NCBI GenBank assembly: GCA_028551475.1
Contig: CM052362.1
Location: forward strand, 20,442,021-20,506,020
Length of the DNA: 64,000 bases
DNA from: Casuarina equisetifolia
Taxonomy: Eukaryota > Streptophyta > Magnoliopsida > Fagales > Casuarinaceae
Direction: 5' to 3'
A program made the position numbers and the translations under genes. Below, piece after piece: positions 1 through 12,600 of this stretch (position 1 is its first letter; each line of letters starts with the position of its first letter). A model generated the notes under the pieces. It had not been told where the DNA came from. It made no database searches and was given only the letters and a program-made list of their open reading frames with translations.

Positions 1-3000
1 CAGGCTCTTTTTCTTTTTCTTTTGTTTTCCTGGCTGAGGTGTTACCATGGGATTCAGTTTCCGTAATGGACTCTGAGCCTTGAGTCAAGTCTTCTTCTGT
101 TGAGAGCTTGGGTCGCGGTCTTCTTTGGTAAGTGTACAGAGGTGGCCTGGATGATGTACTGTCCCTGCTGTGCTCAGTTGTATTCTGTAGGTTCAAGGAT
201 ACTGTCCGTCCTTGATGTTGATCTTCATGTCTTTCCATATTGTGCTTAAAAAATGTGTCTGTTTCTGGATTTGGAATTGGTTGTATTTCTGTTTCAGTGG
301 ATTTCATTGTACTCTTCGGACATGGAGTGTTAGCCCCAGTTCCGGTAGTGAGAGTACTGGGTGGATTTTTGATTTGTTCTGAGTGCTTCTCTTCTGCAAA
401 TGGAAAAACATCTTCATTAAATAATACATGTCTGGAGATGAATACCTTTCCTGATTCTCGTTGGAGGCACCGGTAGCCTTTGTGTCTGGGACTGTAGCCA
501 AGAAATACACATGCAAAGGATTTGGCTAACAGTTTGTTGGTTAGGATATGTCTTAGGCAGGGGAAGCACTGAGATCCAAAGACTCTTAAGGAGTTGTAAT
601 CTGGCTGCCGTTGGTAGAGGACTTCAAATGGAGAAACGTTCCCAAGGTTTCTGGCTGGGAGTCTATTTATTATGACAGCAGTGATAAAGGATTCCACCCA
701 ATACTTTAGGGGCATTTTTGCTTGTTGCATCATGGAACGTCCAAGTTCTGTGATGTGTCTATGTTTTCGCTCTGCCACTCCATTTTGTTGTGGGGTATAG
801 GGGCATGAAAATTGATGAATTATCCCGTTAACCCTTAAGTGATTTTCCAATTCTTTGCTGCTGTATTCCCCTCCGTTATCAGAATGGAGTATTTTGAGCT
901 TAACACCAAACTGACGTTCACTCATAGCTTGAAAATCCTGAAATACTTGGCAAAATTTCGATTTTCTCTTTATTGGATAAATCCATGTATAGCGTGTGAA
1001 GTCATCAACAAATACAGCGTAGTACAAAAAACCTTGACACGATGTTACAGGGGAAGGCCCCCAAAGGTCACTGTGAACCTTTTCCAATGGTGTCGAGGAA
1101 TTTGAAACTGATCTAGAGAAGGGTAGTTGATGACTTTTATTTTCCATACACGTTTGACAGGAGGTTGGAAAATCGCCTACTACTTTAATTGAGTTTTGCC
1201 TTTCTAGGTGCTTCAGAAGTTGTAAGTTCGTGTGGCCCATCCGCCTGTGCCAAGTACTGCCATCTGTGGTTTGTTGGTAGATTGAAAAATATGCATGTTG
1301 GTTTTGCTGAGGCAGTACATATATGTCTCCTCTCCTATGTCCCTTGAGGAGGGTTTCCTCCGTTGTCAGGTCCTTAACAATGAAAGAGTTTTTATCAAAA
1401 ATAACCACACATGGGTAATCATCAGTGAGTTTAGCAATTGACAGAAGATTTTTCTTCATGCTAGGGCATACTAATACGGAGTTAAGTTTGATTCGTCCTT
1501 CATTTAGAAAGGTTTCTCCTATACGGGATATTGGGAGTACCTTACCATTCCCAATTTGAATTCCATTTGTGCCTTGATAGTTAGATGAGGTTGTGAGTTT
1601 ACCTGCTGTATCCACGATATGAGCAGATGCACCTGAGTCAGCAACCCACTCCTCATTTCCAGTGTCCGATATCTGAAGTGCAGCCAAGGCCTTAGGTATT
1701 TCGTCGGTTTGATAGGTGTGATCAAACCTTTTCCAACACTCCAAAGCAGTGTGTCCTCGTTTCTCACAGATCTGGCACAGGATTATTGGTTTGTTGTCAA
1801 AATTTGAGTTTGTACCTGTGTTTCTGCTTGTATTTGGAGGGGTCCTTGGCGGGTTTCTGTTGTTCATTGCAGATGTGTGGGAGTTGCGGAATGATGCTAT
1901 TGGATTAAAACCTCGGCCTTGTGAGGAGAAGTTTGCTGTAGAGTTTCTGCCTCTGAATGTGCCTCGAGAGTGGGCACGTCCTCCTCTAAAATTTCTTTGA
2001 GCAGTATAGGCCAAATTCTCATTTTGAGTATTTGGTGGGGCAGTGACAGCTAGATAACGAGTGTGGCGTGCCTCATAGCCTTGGAGTTGAGAGACCACCT
2101 CGCTGAATTGAGGAATAGGTGGTCAGAACATGGTAGTTCTGAAGGCTTCATATTCGTGACCCAGACTTTCAAGTAGTCTGAAAGTTTTAGCAGAATCGGA
2201 TAAGGGCTTTCCAATTGAGCTGAGCTGATTTAGCAGTCCCTTGAATTCTGCTAGGAAGGTTGTGAGTTGCTTCCCTTCTTTGTTGAGATTGTGGACTTGC
2301 GATAGGAGATCGAATTCTCTGGCTTCAGTTTTCTGTGCAAAGTGGTTTGCCAGGCCTTCCCATACTCCAGCGGAAGTATTTAGTTCAAATATGTGACCAA
2401 GTGCTTCCTCAGATAGTGTGCTGATTATCCAGGATTTGACAAGTGCATCACTTTGTACCCAAGCATCGTGATCAGGATTAGGTTCTTCTTGGTCGCCAGT
2501 GGTCCGAGTAGCCGGCGGGCAGGTGGTTTCTCCAGTAATGAAACCAAGTAGCTTCTGAGTTTGGATGAGTGATTTTACTTGAGTCATCCAAGGTAGGTAA
2601 TTTCCCTCAGTGAGTTTCAAAGTGACGAAGTTACTCACGGTAACAGAGCTGGGAAATGGGTAGAAGATTCTTAGGGCCATAGTTGAGCTGTACTGAGTGG
2701 AGTATTGGTGAGGGTATTCACTAACACGGAGAATCGAGCGGAGTATGGAACGGCGCGGATCGATATCCGCTCCGATACCAAGAGAAAATTTAAAACACAA
2801 AGGGTTGGTGATTTAACTTCACACGGCTGGCCTTAGATTAGAAGTAGGGTTATACAAAAGGACCTTTTACTTCACAGGAATTTCACTATGTAAGTAGGTC
2901 TTCTATTACACACATATTTATAGAAAACAGCAGGCTGCTACATAGGACTTCAGTTCATCATGATATTTTGGCTTTTGTGAGACTAGTCGGTGCCTCCCAT

Positions 3001-3571
3001 GTCAGAATGGTCAGTTGTCTTGTTCTTCATTCTTTTAGGCAGCATATCATAGACATTTGGAGGATTACGTGGAACTCCTAGAGCCGTAGCAACCTTTCCT
3101 ACTGTGAGATGAGTGGCTGGATCATTCATGTTCCGGTTACTTGTTTCTCCTAGGGACCATTTCATGCCATCATAAGTTTGATTGCTGGACTCACTTGACG
3201 TGGCTAGAGCATGTGCTCCTTGGTTAAGTGCCTTCCTGTCATTTTGATGATAATACCTTATGAAGGCTGAGTTGTACCGTGGTTCCACTGGGGGTTTGTG
3301 ACTCACTGTGAATGCTCCATGATCTGATGCCACGTGATTATAAGTAGTGTAGAGGCTGTGTGCTGCAGTACGCTGCATCAGATCAGGACTAGGGTAAAGA
3401 TGAGCTGTCTTACAGGTGAGGTAGCGTTGCATGGGTGAGGCACGGTATCCTGCTGTTTGTATCTCCTGATAAGGTAGAGAGTTTGGTGCTGGTATTGCAT
3501 TTCCGAACAGTTGCAGTGGAGGACTGGCTTCTGTAGCTACTGTTGTGAGGAGAGTGCTGATATTTCTCACA
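1..3571 (-). mobile_element. Ty1/copia LTR retrotransposon fossil, 5' portion (runs off the left edge)
   Basis: A copia-type element read on the minus strand. From right to left come a presumed 5' LTR (about 2781-3571), a primer-binding site matching the 3' end of initiator tRNA-Met (2769-2780), a gag region with a copia UBN2-like start (about 2123-2690), a zinc-knuckle/protease region (about 1500-1790), a GAG-pre-integrase region and the integrase core (about 600-1300). Reverse transcriptase, RNase H and the second LTR would lie beyond position 1. The visible coding part looks broken, with at least a few interruptions, so it is a fossil of moderate age. Its right end lies in an exon of the ABCC10-like pseudogene, so it is younger than that gene copy. 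The target-site duplication cannot be tested because the other end is outside the window. Confidence 0.88.
2781..3571 (-). repeat. Presumed 5' LTR of the copia element
   Basis: The right edge is set by the switch from ABCC exon sequence to non-ABCC sequence starting TGTGAGAAAT on the minus strand. The left edge is set by the adjoining tRNA-iMet primer-binding site. A TATAAATA box (minus strand, about 2917-2924) sits where U3 meets R. The U3 part contains an open stretch of about 195 codons (2983-3570) that begins at the LTR edge without an ATG and matches no family I know. Length is about 790 bp. Ends are approximate because the partner LTR is not in the window. Confidence 0.65.
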
Positions 3572-5371
3572 CTATTATGGTGAGATCACCAAAAGGAAAA
3601 GGAAAGGAATCAAGATCCTTAACCAATGAACACCTGTCTAATATTTCTTTGAATCTTTCACCATCCATTTCAGACCCAAATAAAATATTCTCTTGTATTG
3701 TCCCATTTTGAATCCATGCTGTTTGAGAAACATAGGAAATCCTTCCATACACGTTTATCTATATATTCAATACATAGCACCACAAAGTTAGAATACTAAA
3801 TCTTTTCCATTGCAAGATGATAATTGCACAGACACCATGCGGGTGCATAAACATGGGCATTGAACCGTAGGAACACATATGATAACAGAGCGTTTTAGAA
3901 CTTTTGGGTTTATATTTTGTAACTACAAAGTAAAGTGAAAGAACTAAAGCAACTTACAGTTCCTTGAAGCTTTGGAACCTCTCCAAGAATTGCTGCTAGA
4001 AGGGTTGATTTTCCAGAGCCAACTTCTCCACATATAGCCACTTTTTCTCCAGGCATAACCTGTAAAGTTATGTCTCTCATATGGTTCCAATGAACTCTCT
4101 TCCCATGAGAATTTTTCCATCTCAATAAAGATGGAGTGGTTCACACTTTCAATGCTGCAATTTTGCTGAACACGTGCAGGCTCCAGTTCTTGTGCCTCAA
4201 GGAACTTCACAATACGTGCAAATGCAATCTTTGCCTGAATGAACACTGTCAATACATCAGGAAAAGATGAAATTGGATCCTGAACAAGGCGAAAAGAGGC
4301 TAGAAAGGTGAAAACATTGTTTGCATGTAGAGGAACTCCGAGGAAATAACATGCACCAAAAGTAGCTAAAGAGACCAAGAAAGGACTTGACCAAAATAGA
4401 ATACTTTGATATGCCTTCCTTAACTGCACTGCAGATAACCATTTGAGCTCCACCTTTCTTAGATTTTCAATAGCACTCATGAAATGGGTTTCCCAACCAT
4501 ATAGTTTTAAGATCTTCATGTTGAGTAGAGCCTCAGAAGTAGTCTTCAGTCTCTCATCTTGCGCCACCACCAGCTTAGATTGAAACTTTTGTAGTAACTT
4601 GGCAAATGGAATATTGCAAACCACAGTGAGAATTATCACCACCAGTGCTGCAATTGTTGCAAGCCCCACTGCTTTGAAAACAACTACTAACGAAATGCAC
4701 AGCTGGAGCATTGATGCCCATATTTGGTGGAACCAATAGGGGAATTCTCCAATTCTATAAGCATCTACAGTGACATAGTTCATTATCTCACCTCCCGAGT
4801 GTTTCAACCTCGCAGAATTGGATAATCTCAGTTGCTTTTTATAGGTGGCTGCAACTAATGATGATCTTACCTTCAGGCCAATAAGTCTACTTCGGAAGAA
4901 TAATTGCCTTTGTGATATAGATTCTACGCTCTTCAAAATGAAAAATGACACTGCTAATATGTATCCTTCGTGCTTGAAACTTTTTTGCCCCCCAGCAACC
5001 AATATAAAGGAGTTCAAAAGCAGGGGACCAGCAGACAATGAAAGAACATTTACCAAAGCCAAACACCCGGTGATGATGATTTCTTTCCAATGACATAGGA
5101 TTAGAGCTTTTAGGATTGATGGATCTTCTCTTCCCTGCTTATTCAATCTTTCCAAGAACCGAGAGTAACAATTTTCTGCTCGATCAGCTTCACGCAACTT
5201 GGGTATATCTGTATCTTCTAAAACTTTTTTTCTACCCGTTTTCAGCAACGGATTTAACCACCAAAAAGATGTTCTACTGAGTAGTCCAGCTTTGGCAAAT
5301 AGAGTAACACGGCCAACCGAATCACTTTGAACATTCATCTTTTGGTTCTTTTTGCTCTTCAAAATCTGCAT
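3572..5371 (-). pseudogene. ABCC10-like (MRP-type) ABC transporter, truncated pseudogene
   Basis: On the minus strand the long exon (about 3955-5371) encodes the start of an ABCC half-transporter: the VTLFAKAG...SFWWLNPLL entry segment, TMD1 with GEIMNYVTVDAYRIGEFPYW, and the start of NBD1 with Walker A (GEVGSGKST, about 4015-4045). A second exon (3572-3758) continues with YGRISYVSQTAWIQ and ENILFGSEMD up to GDLT, just before the ABC signature, where the copia element is inserted. The family is plant ABCC10-like. The reading frame shifts by one base just before Walker A (about 4085-4100), so Walker A lies in a different frame from TMD1. The N-terminal TMD0 part is absent: upstream, non-ABCC sequence starts within about 150 bp. 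The ATG at 5371 overlaps a likely splice acceptor and is probably not a real start. The signature, Walker B, TMD2 and NBD2 are not seen. It is surely non-functional as a transporter. Confidence 0.88.
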
Positions 5372-5502
5372 TGCATTTCATTCAAAGACGAAGTTGCAAA
5401 TATACTGGAGACATAACCAATTATTAGTTCCACATAGTTATTATCCCCTGCCCGGAGAGAAAAAAGGAAAATTCAAGTGCATGTAAAGGATTACATACAT
5501 GA

Positions 5503-5811
5503 TGTCAGGCCAACGCCTACTACCGGGGCCAGCGGTTCGACACCGAGCCTCTGCCGCCGTTTGATCTGGGGCACAAGAACACGACTGTTCTCAGACCCGT
5601 CTTCAAAGGGCAGCAATTGATTACGCTGGGCTCCAGCGACGTCTCCAAGTTTGATTCCCAGAAAACAGATGGGCTCTTCGGAATTGATCTTAGGCTAAAT
5701 CTCCGGATCAGAGCCAAGGTGGCCTGGTTCAAGGTTGGTCACTTTAAATCCAAGATCAACCGCGGCTTAGACGTTCCTCTCAAGTCTAATCGGACACCTT
5801 CAAGGCTCTGA
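5503..5811 (+). pseudogene. NHL/YLS9-like (LEA-2 domain) gene fragment
   Basis: The open plus-strand stretch encodes AYYRGQRFDTEPLPPF, then GHKNTTVLRPVFKGQ, then LRLNLRIRAKVAWFKVGHFK, ending LDVPLKSN. This order is typical of the C-terminal LEA-2 domain of NDR1/HIN1-like proteins of plant immunity. There is no start codon, no N-terminal membrane segment and no upstream exon. A stop codon lies just 5' at 5500-5502, and the usual C-terminal end is replaced by RTPSRL and a stop. It is a roughly 100-residue relic beside the 5' end of the ABCC pseudogene, in the opposite orientation. Confidence 0.75.
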
Positions 5812-6772
5812 CATATTCACCGAAGAGCTGAACAATCTGCAATAAGTGGGGTTTATCTGTCATTGCTCTTTCCTAAAAAATTTTCCAATGTTTTCTCTGT
5901 TGCTGTGGTTCACGTTGTTTACGTAAAATTTTTATTTGCCGGCCATTGCTATATTCTCTAATGGAAGTTGAATTGTAGAGAACAGGTGAAAGAAAGAAAC
6001 AAACAAACCACTAGGAAATGCTCAGACATCTGCAGTGACATGAAAGCCCAGAGTGTCTGCGAGCTTGTGAACCAGAATTTCTAAGTGAGTCGACTCATGC
6101 AAAAAACTTTTTAAGTTTATGACAAGGGACAGACTTACTTGGATCGGCCGAACAACAGGCTCTTTCTCCCTCACTTAGCCGGCATTTAAGCAACAATATT
6201 TGATGCAAGTACTCCAAAGGGGAGGATCCAATTCAGCGATAGGTTGAAGGGCTTATAAATCTAAGTAATGCAATCTTCCATTAGCCGTGTTGCCTGTTTT
6301 ATCTGAAGGAGATGAACTAACAAAAGAGAAATGACAATGACAGGAAATTGAAGCGGGCACCAGAAAAACCGAAACCAGCGATTTAATGGCGTAAAAGAAG
6401 TCATGGCGAATAGAAGGAAAGAGGAAGTACCCTGCATATTTTGGACTCCTGCGATGAAAATGATGGTTCGGGTTTGTTGTCTCTTAGGCTTCTCCACCTA
6501 AAAACTTGGGTTTTTGAACTGGATTTTTAAGTTAAACCAATGTCCTGGCCTCTTCGTAAGTGGATTTTAAGCTGTATTCCCACCATCTATCATACCTCCT
6601 CCCTGAAATGAAGGATAGGCTCGGTATCAGATTTCCACTACCGAATGTCTTGTCTTTAAAGGAAGAAAAGAACTGTTTTAAAGAATGGGGAATGGTTTGA
6701 ACCGTCTCAATGCATGGATCGAATGGATGTTAGAGACAGGAAGGCCCGTTCTATACGGAACAAAAAAAGGCA
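5812..6772. other. Spacer without a recognised gene
   Basis: About 960 bp between the NHL relic and the 198-bp tandem repeat. I recognise no protein family on either strand. The longest open stretch (6261-6497, minus) shows no domain. It is probably decayed sequence. Confidence 0.5.
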
Positions 6773-7170
6773 AACAATAAAGTGCATTAAAGAAGAAAAG
6801 ACAAATTAGCAATATTAAGGTTTTCCGTAATCCCCTGTTTTCTCTCATCTTCGTGATCTCCGATCCTCGGCCGGTTTGAGAATGGAGCCTGTGAGTCAGT
6901 AGCAGTCCCCTGGGTCAAGTGAGCTGCCGAGTTTGGGAAGTGCCCCGTTTTACACGCAGAAGAAAAGGTGAACAATAAAAGAGCATTAAAGAGGAGAAGT
7001 CAAATCATTAATATCAAGGCTGTTCATAAGGCTCTGATTTCCCTGATCTTCGGGATCTCCGATCTTCACCTCTGCTGGGTATGGAGCGCGAGAGTGAATT
7101 GCGGTCCCTCGGGTGAAGAGTACGGTCGAATTTGAGAAGTCCCGAGTTTCAGCGGAGCTGCAGTTCGTAA
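6773..7170. repeat. Diverged tandem repeat, two units of about 198 bp
   Basis: Unit A (6773-6970) and unit B (6971 to about 7170) both open with AACAATAAA, then GCATTAAAGA, and share the core GATCTCCGATC with similar flanks. By eye they agree at roughly 70% of positions, so the duplication is old. On the minus strand both units are open in the same relative frame and end alike (IGDHEDERKQ...NIANLSFLL and IGDPEDQGNQ...DINDLTSPL, each followed by a stop). I do not recognise the family. The pair lies directly beside the short ABCC10-like fragment. Confidence 0.7.
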
Positions 7171-7214
7171 TTGGCTGGAAGACGTTACACTTGGTCACGG
7201 GCTGCAGTTTCTTA

Positions 7215-7722
7215 CAGACAAGAGAGAGTTTTGGAAAGTGAAAGGATAGAAGCAACTTACAGTTTCCTGAAGCGTTGGAACCTCTCCAACAATTGCCGCT
7301 AGAAAGGGTCGATTTTTCGGAGCCAACTTCTCCACACATAGCCACCTTTTCGCTTGGCCTGACCCGTAAATTTATGTGTCTCATGGTTGGCTCCGATGAA
7401 CTCTCTTCCCATGAGAATTTTGCCAACTCAATAAAGATGGAGTGGTTCATACTTTACACATCGCAATTCTGCTTAACACGGGCAAGTCACCAGTTCTGGG
7501 ACCTCAAGGAACTTCACAATACGTGCAAATGCAATCTTTGCCTGAGTGAGCACTGTCAGACATGGGAAAAGATGAAATTGGATCCTGAACAAGGCGAAAA
7601 GTGGCTAGAAAGGTGAAAACTTTGTTTGCATGTAGAGGAACTCCGGGAAATCACATGTACCAAAAGTAGCGAAAGAGACCAAGAAAGGACTTGACCAAAA
7701 GAGAATGCTTTGATATGCCTTA
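7215..7722 (-). pseudogene. Second ABCC10-like fragment (end of TMD1 plus Walker A region)
   Basis: This segment matches about 3955-4425 of the larger ABCC10-like pseudogene: the same end-of-TMD1 and linker sequence, HSIFIELAKFSWEES, and a Walker A region reading GEVGSEKST, where the usual GEVGSGKST has lost a glycine. Shortly after, the frame shifts, giving SSGNCWRGSNAS in place of LAAILGEVP. Similarity to the first copy stops abruptly at about 7722 and 7215, with no flanking exons. It is a partial duplicate of the neighbouring pseudogene or of a shared parent and cannot encode a working transporter. Confidence 0.85.
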
Positions 7723-9612
7723 CACGGACATGTGGTATCCTTCTTTCTTCTCTGCATTTCATGAAAATACGAGGATCATCGTGCTCGCTCCGTCTCTTTC
7801 GTCGAGCTATTTTTGAGGCATTTTTTCTGCTAAATATTGCGGTCGGGATCATTTACTCATCTTTGTGTCGCAAAAGTTGCACTTTGATCCCTCTTCTGAA
7901 TGATTATATTGGATTTTATGGGAGCTTCTGTCCCTGAAAGGGACGCTTTTCACAAGTGATTGTACAGACTTGGTATCAGAAACTGCCAATTCCCGTAACT
8001 CTCATTACAAAACAGGCTAGCAACCTTTTTTAGCCTTGAAGGAATCAATATGAAGTTGCATTTTTTTCCCCCTCAACCCTTGGTTCATTCAGAAAAGGCT
8101 GCTCATCTTTTTCCTTTTTTTTTGTTAGTTGTAGTTAAATATGTTAGAAAATAATCGTCTCAAATGAGATTATATACCAGAATCTAACATTAATCATAAA
8201 TTGAAAATGAGTTATAAATATAAAAATAAAATAAGAATAGCATACTTGATAATAACTGTAATTTTAATATGATCTTAACTAAAATTTACTTGATAGTAAC
8301 TGTAATTTTAATATGATCTTAACTAAAATTTTACCCTCTATTACTCAGTTATGCTAACTGATAAGAAGCAAAAATTCCATATAAGAATTAATTTAAAAAA
8401 CGCTCAATAGTAGAAAGAAATTTGCAAAAGGGTGTCTACTTAACAAATAGATCATTATGCCCTTACTATAAGCCTAATGGATCCCAATACATATATTATG
8501 AATTAGAAAGGAGATTTAACCAATATAAAAAATAATGTATTAATCAAATTTTCTTAACTCATTATAATTCCATAAGATACACTAAGGCATTGGCTAGCAC
8601 TATATTCACAAGTAAGGTCAAAATATATTTATATAACTAGATCAATATTAATTATATTAATATAATTTTATAAAAAAATTAATTTATACTTATTGATAAA
8701 GCTCACATTACATGAGTTTATTAAAAAATAAAAAATTTAAAGGCAATGCATCCAAGATCTGTAGGAATAATTTGGACTGTGCTTTATCAGAGTGGGCCGA
8801 TCTTGATCCTCAACTCATGAAGCCATTGAACACGGTGTGGATGGACACGCGCAAGCCTTCAAGTGGCTCTTGCCAGGAGAACAAGCATCATAACTGGGCC
8901 GTTCATGGTCTCGTAGAAGTCCATTCTTTATGTTAGGGAACACTATGAATTACGTGTCTAAATCCTCTATTTAAAGGCCAATATATGGGCCGGAGAAACT
9001 ATCATTAGTGGGAAACATTTAGTTAAAGTGCTATTGATTTTAATAAGATGTTTAAGATCATACTCTATAATGGACCGGATTTTGTGGATAGTCTTTGAAA
9101 TAATAAACTAAACATGTTTTAAAGGGACAAATATTGATTGAAGAAGGGCTTTGCACATGTAGAAAATACGAGGAAAACTAAAATGAATAAATTAGGCTTG
9201 ATTTGTTAGATAAATACCCACGATAACATCGGAAAAAAGGAGCAAAAATGGTAGGATTATGTAGAGTAGTAATAAGAATGGATAATGGAAGACGTGAGAA
9301 AAACGACAGTCAATGCAGTGCCAAAAGCTTCATGGCCTTGGCTAATGGCAACGGGAGCATGGACGGACCAACCCAGAAAACCTAAGACATGGACATCTCA
9401 TCCTCCGTCTGTGTATTATAATCTTTGCCTCAGAATTTAAAAGTACACCACTTTGAATTTAATACCATTCCTTACAAAACTGGATCTGCTTCCCGGAATC
9501 AGAGCAATTGCTATTCAACCCATCAGAAATTGCTCAAAAATCTGCTGCAAAATCCTCACCTGGCGTGAGGGTCGGATAATTGGAGTCAGAATTTCACCAA
9601 TTCCACAGGGAA
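7723..9612. other. AT-rich spacer and presumed promoter of the HPGT gene
   Basis: No gene is recognised. 8100-8720 is strongly AT-rich and contains a recent 44-bp tandem duplication. The last few hundred bases should hold the promoter and 5' leader of the galactosyltransferase gene, but I see no single decisive element. Confidence 0.5.
8244..8331. repeat. Recent tandem duplication of a 44-bp AT-rich unit
   Basis: Units 8244-8287 and 8288-8331 are identical except for one base (TAATA against TAGTA near the start). Near identity points to a young slippage event or unequal exchange. Confidence 0.9.
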
Positions 9613-12600
9613 ATGCAGAGTAGGGGATCGAACACCCGGCTTTCGGGCATGGCTTCACGGTCCCGGATCCCGACTCTCTTTCTGTTCATGTTCGCCGCCT
9701 TCTCTTCTATCTACGTTGCTGGCCGGTTAGCTCTCATTAATAATCGCTTCATAATTATTGTTACTGTTAATTTGTCTTCCGATTGGACGTGCATCTGTTA
9801 CTGCTTTTCCATTTTGTTTTGGTTCTGTTTCTTAAGTATTTAAAAAACGTTTTTGATTTTTTTTTTTCTGGGGTGGTGTGTAGGCTGTGGCAAGATGCGG
9901 AAAATCGGGTATATCTGATTAAAGAGCTTGATCGAATAACCGGGAAGGTAGGTATTCTTTGTTGTGCTTGAAGTTTTGTTCTCTGCGGTTGTTATTCTCT
10001 TTCGTCTTTCGGTGTCTTAAGAGCTATGTTTTTGGGCCAAATGGCTCCTTCACATTTGTACATTTGGCTTGGGTTGATAGTTCCTGCAATTTTGGGGAGG
10101 GATTAGTATCATAATCAGGATCTTTCTAGACGATCAGAATGTTAACAGTGAGATTTTGGGCGTGACCCTTATTTGGATACAAGCAAATAACGCATATATA
10201 TCTGCATATATTTCATTATCTTGGAAGTAATTAAGCTAACCGGTGCTTTTATTTTCTGTATTTTAGGGGCAGTCTGCCATATCTGTGGATGATACATTGA
10301 AAATTATAGCCTGCAGGTAAGGTTGCTTTCGTATCTCACTTGGTTTGGTTTATCATGCTCTGACTATAATTGATAATTCTTTGCTGTCATTTATTCTGCT
10401 GGGGATTCCAATCATTGTTTCAAGTTTTTGCCATGTGCCTGATGTTGGACGTTTTGCTTATTAGGGAACAACATAAGAAGTTATCGGCCCTTGAGATGGA
10501 GTTAGCTGCAGCTAGACAGGGGGGTTTTGTTTCAAAGCGCTCTACAGATACTAATTTGTCTAACTCTAAGAAAAGGCCTCTGGTAGTAATAGGAGTACTC
10601 ACAGGTTTTGGCCGTAAAAATAACAGAGATGCAATTCGCAAGGCGTGGATGGGAACTGGTATATTATTTATTTTTTGCGGATTTAATGTTTTATTTGGTC
10701 AAGTATCAGATGTGTTTGATATCATCCTATATATTGGACAAGATGGTTGCTGACACATCCAATGAATATTAACACTCTATATGAATATTAACAACTGAAC
10801 TTGCGTTGACAATGACAATTTCTTGGAAATATTATGGTATTTAAGATTTTGGTACAAGAATTCCCTGTAGGAGCCATTAGATAAAGCATTTTTGAAGGAC
10901 TAAACTGCAAGCATGTTTCCAAACAATCAATACTTTAGCCAGAGTTTTGGTAGCTATTCAAGTCTGATCTACAGAAAAAAAGAGTTGCAATCATGTTAAT
11001 AACGGAATAAATTAGCTACTTTATTGGAAGCTAATGGACGTGCCCGCAGCAGTCTATGAAGAAACATCTAGGAGACCCAACTACGTACAGCTTTAATTAC
11101 ATAAATAACACTAGAAGAGCTCAATCAGCTGCCTAATTTGTGGATTTGATCAGATTTGGTGATTTAGTAGATATATTCCGTTGCAGCATATAGAGTTGTG
11201 ACTAATGGATTCTTTACGTCATAGCCTTTCATTGGTGTTAATTGCATCTTATTACGCAGTGGATTCATAGTAGATGCTATTGTGTAGATGCATAGAACGT
11301 CTTGTTTGGTAAGTGATGGTAGCAGCAGGCTTTTTGAATGTATTATGCAGATCATAGAATATATGGCATTATTATTTATACACCTTAACTGACAGAAAAA
11401 CTTTAGGAAGAGAATTAATTTAAAGGCAGTGTCCTGGTAAATTGATGCTTTTACAATTCAGAAGCAGAACTATCAGAGGATTGTATGCAACCAGCATAAT
11501 TGCTTGGTTGATGTCGCATCCATCAGCACTACATATCTTTCCTCTTCATGGATCCAAAACTTGCAAACTACTAAGTTCACTTTATGTATTGTATAAATTT
11601 TTGGTTTCTGGAATATTTCTTTCTTTTCCCGAATCACTTTATCCAAGTAAACATTTAATTGTTTAAGATTTAAACCATTGAAGGTTTGAACGGATTTCTT
11701 CATCTTACAGGTACAGCTTTGGAAAAAGTGGAGCATGAGAGGGGCATAGTTGTACGTTTTGTCACTGGAAGAAGGTTTCCTTCTTTTGTTGTCATCTTCT
11801 TTTGCTATGTTCAATGCCAAAGAAATATGAGATCTTTATTCTGATGATATTTTCTCTTGCAGTGCAAACCGAGGGGACAATTTGGACAAGAGCATTGACA
11901 GTGAAAATAGACAGAATAATGACTTTTTTATTCTTGTAAGTCTTAATTGTAATTATTTCTATATTTTAGAATGCTTATTTTAGCGGCTTCTGTTTTTCTC
12001 TAGTAATGAATTTATTCAATTCCGTTACCTAAGTACATTATTTTTGGCTGTGATGGTCTGAGATAAGGGATTTCTCTTTTCTATTACTGATGCTTAAGCC
12101 TGCAATGAACATTTTTAAGTCAAACACAGGACAGAAAACTGGAAATCAGAGTATATGATAGATAAACAGCATGATTCTAAAGAAACTAGAATATCATGGT
12201 TACACAGTACTTGAAGCTTCCAAATACGTTAAAAATTATATTTGGTTGCAACTTGCATGTTCTTCTCAACCTATCCACTTTTTTGGAGACAAAGAGCTGG
12301 AAGTAGAAACAAGGTCCAAACAACACTAGCTCATTTGTCTGATTATTTTGCCCTTCCTGTTGACAGGACAACCATGTGGAGGCAGATGGGGAGCTTCCAA
12401 AGAAGGCTAAATTGTTTTTTGTTCATGCTGCAGAGAAATGGGATGCTGAATTTTACGCTAAAGTCAATGACGATGTGTATGTGAATATTGGTTAGTTTCA
12501 TCTTTTATTGGGTGGATTAATAGGTGTCTTATTTTCATTCTAGGGACTCTCCTCTAGAAAGTTATGACTCTATCACTACACCTATCGTTAAAAAGTACCT

